From the NCBI GenBank assembly GCA_947629455.1, contig CANRDT010000013.1, forward strand, positions 1-58,261: DNA of 58,261 bases. Direction: 5' to 3'. Position numbers and translations under genes: made by a program. The stretch comes from an uncultured Ruminococcus sp. (GTDB lineage Bacteria; Bacillota; Clostridia; Oscillospirales; Ruminococcaceae). This document shows, in pieces, positions 51,385-58,261 of this stretch; positions within the stretch are counted from its first letter, which is position 1, and the number at the start of each line of letters is the position of its first letter. Under the pieces are notes generated by a model. That model was not told the DNA's origin and did no database searches. It was given only the letters and a program-made list of their open reading frames with translations.

Positions 51385-52206
51385 TCAGCTCCTGTTATCC
51401 TGTATTCTCGCGATAAGCTGCAATACTTTCAGATACAGATAGATAACGCTCGTCATAAGGCTGTAGGAGCAGTACCATTCATACTTCTTTGAAAGTCCGT
51501 TATGGACAGTTTCCGCAATGGATTCCAGATCAAAGTAGATAAAGAACGCGCCGAGCAGCACACCAATGACCGCAAAGACTATCCCGATCGGCGACGACTG
51601 CAAAGCAATTATTGAGTGTACCAGAGCGCTTTCGGGAGCTATCCACAAAAGGAGCATAAACGCCAGACCGCCCAGCACCGATACCAGCAGCGTCGTATAT
51701 ACCACCGTCCTGAAACGCTGACCGATACGCACCTTGCCCGACGCGAACAGCGCCGACATCACCGCTATTATCAGTATGGTCAGAGCAAGCGCCTCGATGA
51801 TTATGCCCTTGTATACAGCCGCGTAGGTGTAGGAAATAAAAGTCACCGCATAGCCCATTCCGGCGCAGTACACCGTACCGGTAAAGGGTATCGTCGCAGG
51901 TACAAACGCTGCGATCAGCGCACAAATAAACGTCGCGATAAGCACTCCGCCGACTATGCCCATTTCATTCTGAAAGATCACATACCCCTCGGTTATCTCC
52001 ACCGCAGTGAAATGCTCGACGGCATAATAATTGTGGATATACAGAAACGCTCCCAAGCCCAAAAGTATCGTGGCGAGAAAATACAGCGTTTTCGCCATTA
52101 TTCCTCCGTAGCTCGCTCTGTCGTCGCTCATGGTGAACGCGTCGTCAAAGTTGGTAACTCGGGATACTATCGGATTTGTCATTCCCCTGTTTGTGTTCAT
52201 TGCCAT
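51385..52206 (-). CDS. Bax inhibitor-1/YccA family membrane protein (PF12811-like)
   Basis: 273 residues with seven predicted TM helices from about residue 40 onward and a polar N-terminus (NTNRGMTNPIVSRV) typical of the bacterial BaxI_1 branch. Members are proposed ion (Ca2+ or H+) leak channels, but the physiological role in Firmicutes is not known. FYFDLESIAETVHNGLSKKYEWYCSYS-like sequence at about 229-250 includes the conserved Asp-rich C-terminal helix. GGGAGG precedes ATG at eight bases. Last gene of a possible four-gene run with ilvB, the permease and DUF5662 (gaps 35, 42 and 45 bases). Confidence 0.85.
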   Translation of the reverse strand: MAMNTNRGMTNPIVSRVTNFDDAFTMSDDRASYGGIMAKTLYFLATILLGLGAFLYIHNYYAVEHFTAVEITEGYVIFQNEMGIVGGVLIATFICALIAAFVPATIPFTGTVYCAGMGYAVTFISYTYAAVYKGIIIEALALTILIIAVMSALFASGKVRIGQRFRTVVYTTLLVSVLGGLAFMLLLWIAPESALVHSIIALQSSPIGIVFAVIGVLLGAFFIYFDLESIAETVHNGLSKKYEWYCSYSLMTSVIYLYLKVLQLIARIQDNRS

Positions 52207-52251
52207 AAAAATGCCTCCCTTTTGATTTATCAGACAGTCTTTTGACTGCGA

Positions 52252-52776
52252 TCAGTATTTTTTCAGACTGCGGATATACGCAAACGTCCTCTCCTCGCCC
52301 TGTTCGCTGAGCATAACGAGCAGCTTTTCCAGAAGATCCGAAGTTTCGGGGTGTATCATACGTCTGCCCTTTGCTCTCATAAAATATTCCAGCGCGGACG
52401 AATCGGTATACTTTTCCCCCATATACACCTTGCTTGCGGCTACCCTGTCGCAGAACATTTCCTTTACATATTTTAGCGGCATCTTAACGGGGGAAAGCTT
52501 TTTCGTCACCCTGTCGTAGTCCGTCCAGTAGTCGAAATGATGTCGGTTTCTCCCCTTGTGGTGCATCCACGCCGTGGAAAATCCGTATCTCTGCCTCTCT
52601 CCCTCGTTCGGGGAGCGGCTGCCCTGATAGAACATTGCGCCGGGGATAAACTCCGTCAGGGAATATTTTGACAGATCGTGAAACAGTCCCTGAAAGAAAA
52701 TTCCTGCGTACCAACAATTTCTTATTACCTGATGTCTGTGTTTCGTGATCGTCTTGAAATGCTCCCACGCTTTCAT
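52252..52776 (-). CDS. DUF5662 family protein
   Basis: 174-residue soluble protein rich in His and aromatic residues: HRHQV (13-17), FHDLSKYSLTEF (32-43), WMHHKGRNRHHFDYW (70-84) and CDRVAAS (about 109-115). The spaced HD/HH motifs look like a metal-binding site, and the family resembles HD-type folds, but no activity is established. GGAGG lies about 11 bases before ATG. It sits between the permease and the Bax-inhibitor-like gene on the same strand. Confidence 0.8.
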   Translation of the reverse strand: MKAWEHFKTITKHRHQVIRNCWYAGIFFQGLFHDLSKYSLTEFIPGAMFYQGSRSPNEGERQRYGFSTAWMHHKGRNRHHFDYWTDYDRVTKKLSPVKMPLKYVKEMFCDRVAASKVYMGEKYTDSSALEYFMRAKGRRMIHPETSDLLEKLLVMLSEQGEERTFAYIRSLKKY

Positions 52777-52818
52777 TTCCCGTCATTCCTCCCTGATGTC
52801 CTGCATAATTTTACCTTT

Positions 52819-54165
52819 TCAGCGTTTGCGCTTTGCCGCGTTCGGGGGACTTCCCTTCCCCTTGGGCGGTGTCTTTTTGTCGGATAAGCCGTCCTTTGCC
52901 CGATCGTTTTGACGATACTGCGGCTTTTGCGTCTTTGCCGCGTTCTGCACACCGTTCTTTTTGACGGTATCTTCCGAACGCACCTTGCGGTTTATGACTT
53001 TCACTTCCGGCTTTGGCGGATCTTCTATCCCCTTTTCACGATTAAGATGATCCGCAGTTTCCCTGAGTATGCAGTACAGCACCGAGCAGACGGGCACTCC
53101 GAGAAACATTCCGCCGATACCGCCGAGCGCGCCGCCGCAGGTCACCGCAAACAGCACCCACAGCGGAGGAAGTCCTACCGACTGTCCGACTACGCGCGGA
53201 TATATCACATTGCCCTCGATCTGCTGGAGTATTATCATAAACACCACGAACCAGACCGCCTGCATAAAATCGCTCACCATAATAAAGAACGCGCCTACCG
53301 CAACTCCGATAAATCCGCCTACGATCGGGATAAACGCAGTGACCGCCACAAGCATACCTATAGTCAGAGCGTTCGGGAAACCGAATATCGTCATACCGAT
53401 ACAGCAGAGCGTCCCCAGTATGACCGCCTCGATACACTGTCCCGAAAGAAAATCCGAAAAAGTCTTTTTGGAGAGCCTGCACACACGGCAGACGGGCTGC
53501 GCGTATTTCTGAGGGAGAAAAGCGGTCGTGAGGCGGTAAAGCTGATTTTTAAGCTTTTCCTTATTGAGGAGCATATAGACCGAAAAGACGATACCGATTA
53601 CGAAGTTCACGACGCCCGAAATAACGCCCGACGCCGCGCTTACCGTAGAGCTGACCGTCCTGCGGATAATAACGCCGTCCTGTAACAGCTTTTGTATGCT
53701 GTCGGTAAGCTTTTCACGGTCGATACTGATATTCATATTCTTTATCCAGCGCGACAGCTCTTCATTTTCCGAGATACGGCTGCCGACTCTCTTCATAAAA
53801 CGCGGCAGCTCTGCCGAAAGGCTCGCCGCAGCCTCGATAAATTCGGGTATCACCAGATAAAGCACCAGCACGAGCACCCCTGCCAGCAGCAGGTAGGTGA
53901 GCAGCAGTGAAACCGGTCTTTTCAGCATTGCCGCCGCCTTGGTGTATCTGTTCTGCCCGTCGGGACGGAAGAGCCTGCGCTCTATCGCGCTCATCGGCAC
54001 GTTGAGTATCAGCGTCAGCACCGCACCCGTAATGAACGGAGCAAGTACAGCCGTCACGAAATCGAGCGCGCCGAGCAGCAGCTTATAATTGAAAAGCGCC
54101 CAGAAAAGCGTTACGCCGATCAGTGTAACAATAAGGTTTTCCTTGAATCTATCGGATCTTTTCAC
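52819..54165 (-). CDS. AI-2E family (YdiK/PerM-like) membrane transporter
   Basis: 448 residues with about eight TM helices. The family pattern is seen: two N-terminal TMs, a long soluble insert (about 110-185) and the C-terminal block IPIVGGFIGV (about 283-292), QQIEGNVIYPRVVG (about 325-338) and GLPPLWVLFAV. Relatives were named for AI-2 export but several are Na+/H+ antiporters, so the substrate is open. The last 75 residues are Lys/Arg/Pro-rich, an unusual basic cytosolic tail. AAGGAG precedes both TTG 54168 and GTG 54165. It begins 35 bases after ilvB. Confidence 0.88.
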   Translation of the reverse strand: MKRSDRFKENLIVTLIGVTLFWALFNYKLLLGALDFVTAVLAPFITGAVLTLILNVPMSAIERRLFRPDGQNRYTKAAAMLKRPVSLLLTYLLLAGVLVLVLYLVIPEFIEAAASLSAELPRFMKRVGSRISENEELSRWIKNMNISIDREKLTDSIQKLLQDGVIIRRTVSSTVSAASGVISGVVNFVIGIVFSVYMLLNKEKLKNQLYRLTTAFLPQKYAQPVCRVCRLSKKTFSDFLSGQCIEAVILGTLCCIGMTIFGFPNALTIGMLVAVTAFIPIVGGFIGVAVGAFFIMVSDFMQAVWFVVFMIILQQIEGNVIYPRVVGQSVGLPPLWVLFAVTCGGALGGIGGMFLGVPVCSVLYCILRETADHLNREKGIEDPPKPEVKVINRKVRSEDTVKKNGVQNAAKTQKPQYRQNDRAKDGLSDKKTPPKGKGSPPNAAKRKR

Positions 54166-54200
54166 CAAAAATATCTCCTTGCGGCGATGTTCCTGCGCCG

Positions 54201-55886
54201 TCAGTCAAGCTCGATCTCCATTATCGGCTGAGAAATGTCCGCGCCTGCCGGAACCATTGGCAGCACGTTCACGTCCTTATCTATGATACATTCCACAAGG
54301 CAGGGTCTGCCGCACTCCAGAGCCTTTTTCAGCCCCGGGATTATGTCCTCTCTGTTCGCTATGCGCACGCCCTCTATGCCGAACGCCTCGGCAAGTTTCA
54401 TAAGATCGGTGCCGCGGTCAATATTCGTCTGTGAGAATCTCTTTCCGTAGAAAAGTCTTTGCCACTGGCGCACCATTCCGAGAACGTTATTTGCAAACAC
54501 CAGTTCTATTATCGGGATATTGTGCTTTGCAAGTGAAGAAAGCTCGTTGCAGTTCATAAAGAAGCTGCCGTCGCCTGCGATATTGATAACGGGCTTATCG
54601 GGATTCGCGCACTTTGAACCGATAGCCGCGCCAAGTCCGTAGCCCATAGTTCCCAGTCCGCCGCTCGATGCAAAGGTACGCGGCTGTGTGAAATTGTAGT
54701 ACTGCGCCGCCCACATCTGATGCTGACCGACTTCTGTAGTTATTACCGCCTTGCCGTCGGTGAGCCTGTCAAGCTGCTCGATGACCTCCTGCGGAAGTAC
54801 TTCGTCCTCGCGGCTTATCGGTCTCATTTTCAGGGGATATTCCGACTTCCACTGCGCTATCTGCGCTTTCCACTCGGGGTGGCTCATATCCGGCAGCATA
54901 GAGTTAAGCTGTGCGAGGATATACCTTACATCTCCCGGAACGCAGCAGTCTATAGCTATATTCTTTCCCACTTCGGCAGGATCTATTTCAATGTGTATTA
55001 TCTTTTTTCCGTTTGCGAAAGTATCGGGATCGCCGATAACACGGTCGGAGAATCTCGACCCCAGAACGATCATAAGGTCACATTCCGAAAGAGCGAGCGC
55101 AGAGGTCTTTGTTCCGTGCATACCGAGCATTCCGGTATAAGCGGGGTCTGTATTGTCAAAAGCGCACTGTCCCATAAGCGAAAGAGATACCGGAGCGTCG
55201 CACTTCGCCGCAAAGGTCTTAAGTTCCTCACAGGCGTCGCATGATACCACACCGCCGCCTGCGTATATGAACGGTCTCTGAGAATTTTTTATAAGTTCCG
55301 CCGCCTCTGCGATCTGACGGTCGGTATCCTCGTCGTGTACCGACTGCGGACGGACAGGCTCTTTTCTCTCATATTCAAATTTTGCCGCGGTAACGTCCTT
55401 GGGAACGTCGATAAGCACGGGACCTTTTCTTCCCTGATTTGCGATATAGAACGCCTCGCGGATAGTATCGGCAAGTTTTGAAACATCTTTCACTATATAA
55501 TTATGCTTAGTAACGGGCATAGTTATTCCGCAGATGTCGACTTCCTGAAAGCTGTCCAGACCGAGCAGCGATGTAGCCACGTTTCCCGTGATCGCGACAA
55601 GCGGTATGGAATCCATATAAGCGGTGGCGATACCCGTCACAAGGTTTGTCGCGCCCGGTCCCGAAGTGGCGATCACCACGCCCGTTCTTCCCGACGTTCT
55701 CGAATAGCCGTCCGCCGCGTGGCAGGCAGCCTGTTCGTGTGCGGTGATGATATGTTTTATCCTGTCCGAGTACATATAAAGCGAGTCGTAGATATTAAGC
55801 ACCGCTCCTCCGGGATAGCCGAAAACGGTATCTACCCCCTGTTCAAGCAAACATTCAACTATGATGTCCGATCCTGTCAATAACAT
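54201..55886 (-). CDS. ilvB: Acetolactate synthase, large (catalytic) subunit
   Basis: 561-residue thiamine-diphosphate enzyme condensing two pyruvates (or pyruvate with 2-oxobutyrate), the first common step of valine, leucine and isoleucine synthesis. Catalytic E51 (AHEQAACHAADGY), FAD/quinone-like domain in the middle, and the ThDP motif from GDG (438-440) to NN (466-467) are present. Strong similarity in MVRQWQRLFY (471-480) supports anabolic AHAS rather than catabolic AlsS. No small regulatory subunit (ilvN) is adjacent. GGAGGA precedes ATG. The 115-base leader shows no T-box signature. Confidence 0.95.
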   Translation of the reverse strand: MLLTGSDIIVECLLEQGVDTVFGYPGGAVLNIYDSLYMYSDRIKHIITAHEQAACHAADGYSRTSGRTGVVIATSGPGATNLVTGIATAYMDSIPLVAITGNVATSLLGLDSFQEVDICGITMPVTKHNYIVKDVSKLADTIREAFYIANQGRKGPVLIDVPKDVTAAKFEYERKEPVRPQSVHDEDTDRQIAEAAELIKNSQRPFIYAGGGVVSCDACEELKTFAAKCDAPVSLSLMGQCAFDNTDPAYTGMLGMHGTKTSALALSECDLMIVLGSRFSDRVIGDPDTFANGKKIIHIEIDPAEVGKNIAIDCCVPGDVRYILAQLNSMLPDMSHPEWKAQIAQWKSEYPLKMRPISREDEVLPQEVIEQLDRLTDGKAVITTEVGQHQMWAAQYYNFTQPRTFASSGGLGTMGYGLGAAIGSKCANPDKPVINIAGDGSFFMNCNELSSLAKHNIPIIELVFANNVLGMVRQWQRLFYGKRFSQTNIDRGTDLMKLAEAFGIEGVRIANREDIIPGLKKALECGRPCLVECIIDKDVNVLPMVPAGADISQPIMEIELD

Positions 55887-56000
55887 AAATATCCTCCATT
55901 TTCAATTGCTCCTGCGGTATGGCGCGGCTGCGGTACCGTCCGCGCGGCAAACGGGAGCTTTTATAATTTTTTAAAATAAATTACAGATAGTCCTTAGAAT

Positions 56001-56029
56001 ATTATATCGCAGCCGGGCTGCTTTGTCAA
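56001..56029 (-). promoter_or_regulatory. Perfect consensus promoter for ilvB
   Basis: Minus strand: TTGACA (56029-56024), 17-bp spacer, TATAAT (56006-56001). No gene lies in the interval 55887-56210. Confidence 0.85.
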
Positions 56030-56125
56030 GGGAGATTTTTAAAAGTAGAGAAAATGGGGGTATGAGAGTATTTTTATTACGGATAGGTATATTCTCAGCC
56101 GCTTGGGGAGAATATAACAAAAATC

Positions 56126-56154
56126 TTGCAAAAACGAAAATAATATGATATACT
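56126..56154 (+). promoter_or_regulatory. Promoter for DUF362 gene
   Basis: TTGCAA (56126-56131), 17-bp spacer, TATACT (56149-56154). Confidence 0.7.
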
Positions 56155-56210
56155 ATAATAAACAATAACGCTTTGCTTGAAAACATTCAGAAATGAAAAG
56201 AGGTATTTGT

Positions 56211-57215
56211 ATGTCTATAAAAAATGCCGTCCCCGGAACGGGCGGAAACATCTACGTTCCGTATGAGGAACGCACAGGAGAAAGATCGGTAGTCTATTTT
56301 ACAAGCGATCTCTCCGCTGACGGTCTGATGAAAATTTTCACCAAAGTAAAGGACGCTCTCTGCGGCAGGGTCGCGGTCAAGCTGCATACCGGCGAGAGAA
56401 ACGGTCCGAACATTATCCCTCACGATTGGGTAAAGGCGCTTATGGAAAATTATCTCCCCGATTCGTCCATAATCGAAACAAATTCCTACTACGAGGGGGA
56501 CAGGGACACTACCGAAAAGCACCTCGAAACGCTCAAAGTCAACGGCTGGACTTTCGCGCCAGTGGATATTATGGACGCCGACGGCACGGTAATGTTCCCG
56601 ATAAAGGGCGGAAAATGGTTTGACGAGATGTCTATGGGAAAAACGCTCGCCGAGTACGATTCGCTGCTTGCGCTGACGCATTTCAAGGGACACAGCAAGG
56701 GCGGTTTCGGCGGTTCGGATAAGAATATCGGTATCGGCTGCGCGGACGGCAGGATTGGAAAAGCCATGATACACACCACCCCCGGGCAGGACGATCAGTG
56801 GGACATCAGTGATGAGGAATTTATGGAGCGTATGACCGAATCCACGAAAGCCGTGACCGATCATTTCGGCAGCAGGATCGCATATATCAACGTTATGCGG
56901 AATATGTCGGTCTCCTGCGACTGCGAGGGCATTTATGCCGCTCCCGTGGTAACTCCGAATGTCGGTATATGTGCCTCTCTGGATATACTTGCGGTCGATC
57001 AGGCGTGTGTGGATATAGTTTACGCCATGACGGAGCAGGAAAATCACGATCTTGTGGAGCGTATCGAATCGCGCCACGGGCTGCGCCAGCTGTCCTATAT
57101 GAAAGAGCTCGGTATGGGCAGCGACCGCTACACGCTGATAGATATTGACAACGGCGACAAGACGGTACTTCCGAAAGACGTTGTAAAAGACCTCCAGCCG
57201 TTTTGTGCGGAGTGA
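56211..57215 (+). CDS. DUF362 domain protein
   Basis: 334-residue cytosolic protein. DUF362 features include VAVKLHTGERNGPNII (about 55-70), ETNSYYEGDRDTT (about 89-101), THFKGHSKGGFGGSDKNIGIGCADGRIGK (spread over about 156-184) and the DILAVDQACVDIV block near 262-274. Some DUF362 proteins carry a ferredoxin domain, but none is seen here. Function is unknown; annotations as Fe-S or 'uncharacterised' protein are common. ATG 56211 follows AAAGAGG; an ATG six codons upstream overlaps this site. It has its own promoter. Confidence 0.85.
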   Translation: MSIKNAVPGTGGNIYVPYEERTGERSVVYFTSDLSADGLMKIFTKVKDALCGRVAVKLHTGERNGPNIIPHDWVKALMENYLPDSSIIETNSYYEGDRDTTEKHLETLKVNGWTFAPVDIMDADGTVMFPIKGGKWFDEMSMGKTLAEYDSLLALTHFKGHSKGGFGGSDKNIGIGCADGRIGKAMIHTTPGQDDQWDISDEEFMERMTESTKAVTDHFGSRIAYINVMRNMSVSCDCEGIYAAPVVTPNVGICASLDILAVDQACVDIVYAMTEQENHDLVERIESRHGLRQLSYMKELGMGSDRYTLIDIDNGDKTVLPKDVVKDLQPFCAE

Positions 57216-57232
57216 CGGGGGTAAGATACAAA

Positions 57233-57420
57233 GAAATCAAATTTTGATTTCCGAAAGTCAGAACGCGGCGCTTTTAGAAGTAAGAGATAAGAGGTAAGAT
57301 GTAAGAGTTTGCTCCGGCTTCAGCGGAGAATATAACAAAAATTTTGATAAAATAAGCAGAATATAACTATAAGGCTAAAAGTATTTTCATAAAATTGATC
57401 CCCTCGGAATTTTGTTTTAA
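57233..57420. repeat. TIR fragment B8 with heptamer units
   Basis: GAAATCAA/TTGATTTC hairpin (57233-57251), then GTCAGAACGCGGCGCTTTTA shared with 21803-21825, TAAGAGG-type units (57277-57310) and an AAAATTGATCCCCTCGG right-end remnant. Confidence 0.6.
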
Positions 57421-57424
57421 GATA

Positions 57425-57453
57425 TTGACTTTTGCGGATAAAAAGGTTATAAT
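57425..57453 (+). promoter_or_regulatory. Promoter for BspA-type gene
   Basis: TTGACT (57425-57430), 17-bp spacer, TATAAT (57448-57453). Confidence 0.75.
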
Positions 57454-57497
57454 TGTTTTATGCTATAACGAATTTTATATTTATGGAGGTAACATTT

Positions 57498-57896
57498 ATG
57501 TTTAAAAAACTGACAGCGGCGGCGCTGGCGGTCGTTTTGACACTCGGCGCGGCGGCTCTGCCAATGGCGGACAGCGGCGTTAATTTCACGTCGATAACGG
57601 CAAGCGCGGAAACTTACGGTGATTATTCATATGAAATTCTTTCTGATGGAACGGTTGAAATAACAGGTTATAATGGCAATGAAACTGAAGTTACTATACC
57701 GTCAAGTATTAACGGCAAAAAAGTTACAAGCATAGGGGATGATGCGTTTTTTGAATGCACAAGTTTAACAAGTATAACAATACCTGATAGTGTTACGAGC
57801 ATAGGTTATTATGCTATTTCCTTTCTTAGGGAACTAATCCAACCAATTAAAGTCTATCAAGCCGACGCCAAAGAAATAGACGTCAACAATGTATGA
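57498..57896 (+). CDS. BspA-type leucine-rich repeat protein, truncated by insertion
   Basis: The 132-residue frame begins with a signal peptide (about 1-24, LTAAALAVVLTLGAAAL) after GGAGG and enters LRR_5/BspA repeats: YSYEILSDGTVEITGYNGN, KKVTSIGDDAFFECTSL and TSITIPDSVTSIGYYA. The repeat stops abruptly at residue 106 (near 57815), where another phenylalanine-type position is expected. The remaining 26 residues (SFLRELIQPIK...) are unrelated and lie in the 3' end of the convergent recombinase region. Members are secreted surface proteins of several hundred residues, so this is a gene broken by a mobile element, not a small native protein. Confidence 0.85.
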   Translation: MFKKLTAAALAVVLTLGAAALPMADSGVNFTSITASAETYGDYSYEILSDGTVEITGYNGNETEVTIPSSINGKKVTSIGDDAFFECTSLTSITIPDSVTSIGYYAISFLRELIQPIKVYQADAKEIDVNNV

Positions 57897-58261
57897 CTTT
57901 CTTTTTCTGCTTTCACCGACGCCCTCATAGACCTCCACACGCTCTATAAGCTCGTGCAGTATATCATAATCGAGAGCGTCAATATTTTCATATTTTGAGA
58001 TCATCGAGAAGAAGCGATTTACGTCCTTGCTCGATTTTTTTATTTTTACGGCTTGTTCGTTAAGAGATTCAATTTTCTCTTTAAGAATTTTTTGCTGTTT
58101 TGCATTTTCTGCCGAAAGAAGTCCGAAAACTTCTTGTGTGACATTACCTTTCAGCTTATCCATATATAGCGCACTCAAAGTTGAACGCTGTTCATCAAGT
58201 TCTTCTGTGAGGGAAACAAGCTCTTTTTGCAGTTGTTTCATCATTCTTTCATTGTTGTTCA
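57816..58261. mobile_element. Left end of integrative element carrying a serine recombinase
   Basis: From about 57816 the sequence is no longer BspA-type and contains the 3' end of a large serine recombinase on the minus strand. The element continues beyond the window, so its other end, cargo and full attachment site are not visible. Confidence 0.65.
57834..58261 (-). CDS. Large serine recombinase, C-terminal part (5' end outside window)
   Basis: 142 visible codons with no stop up to the window edge, so the gene starts further right. The residues are a charged coiled coil (QKELVSLTEELDEQRSTLSAL), then the C-terminal block SKDVNRFFSMISKYENIDAL, LHELIERVEVYEG and a short beta end, the pattern of TnpX/TndX-type large serine recombinases (DUF4368-like tail). 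The catalytic resolvase domain lies outside. Such enzymes move transposons, ICEs and prophages. The gene ends only about 20 bases from the junction with the BspA-type gene, the usual place for an element's integrase. Confidence 0.82.
   Translation of the reverse strand, partial: NNNERMMKQLQKELVSLTEELDEQRSTLSALYMDKLKGNVTQEVFGLLSAENAKQQKILKEKIESLNEQAVKIKKSSKDVNRFFSMISKYENIDALDYDILHELIERVEVYEGVGESRKRKSYIVDVYFFGVGLIDFNWLD

Noticed and set aside
55887-56000. T-box leader upstream of ilvB
   Set aside because: The leader is only about 115 bases and lacks an anti-terminator T-box sequence and specifier stem.

Overview
The window looks like chromosome from a Gram-positive, Clostridia-class gut anaerobe of the Ruminococcus / Oscillospiraceae type. 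The reasons are strong AGGAGG-type ribosome binding sites, near-consensus sigma-A promoters with 17-bp spacers, VanY-type carboxypeptidases, a BspA-type leucine-rich repeat gene, cytosolic glycogen enzymes (glycogen phosphorylase, type I pullulanase), and FN3/MBG-type secreted proteins. This is inference from gene content; no rRNA or other species marker is present. I recognise 40 protein genes, all 'ordinary chromosome' in style, with unusually repeat-rich intergenic DNA.

Layout. 1-3.2 kb: repeat-filled left edge, SGNH esterase, Nudix hydrolase, ZIP transporter. 3.4-6.6 kb: glycogen phosphorylase and hypoxanthine phosphoribosyltransferase, divergent. 7.1-10.2 kb: minus-strand operon of VanY-like lipoprotein, alpha/beta hydrolase and PP2C phosphatase. 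10.4-13.1 kb: large cytosolic GH2-like glycosidase. 13.3-17.4 kb: response regulator - histidine kinase - VanY-like carboxypeptidase operon with a likely autoregulatory operator. 18.2-21.8 kb: nucleotidyltransferase, DprA-like protein, P-loop ATPase of unknown role. 22.0-28.5 kb: minus-strand cell-division block of PucR-type regulator, ftsE, ftsX, then two paralogous coiled-coil M23 peptidases, the expected outputs of FtsEX. 29.0-32.7 kb: a 1240-residue LacI-like/GGDEF/EAL protein with an unusual beta-helix-like C-terminus. 33.0-35.8 kb: GT2 glycosyltransferase and polyprenyl sugar-phosphate transferase. 36.2-39.0 kb: secreted transglutaminase-like protein, small lipoprotein. 39.4-42.3 kb: degenerate GGDEF membrane protein overlapping a solute-binding lipoprotein. 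43.1-50.0 kb: pullulanase, MraY-like transferase, acidic lipoprotein, beta-lactamase-fold surface protein. 50.4-51.4 kb: DUF378 protein followed by two candidate structured RNAs. 51.4-55.9 kb: ilvB - AI-2E-type permease - DUF5662 - Bax-inhibitor-like run. 56.2 kb to end: DUF362 protein, then a BspA-type gene cut short by a mobile element whose serine recombinase runs off the right edge.

The most interesting signal is between the genes. At least nine intergenic sites carry pieces of one modular, multi-hairpin element whose stems change by compensatory pairs between copies, including a three-way-junction module. A second family has CACGGAAATCAATTTT-type terminal inverted repeats, and two copies are flanked by short direct repeats. 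A third is a degenerate 7-bp tandem repeat (TWAGAKG) at about seven sites. Separately, 50890-51046 has a consensus promoter, no ORF, an exposed CUCCUUUCU tract like the 16S anti-Shine-Dalgarno tail, and a terminator, so it reads as a small-RNA gene.

All calls are by eye, with no database search. Start codons were moved inward where a ribosome binding site clearly supported it.
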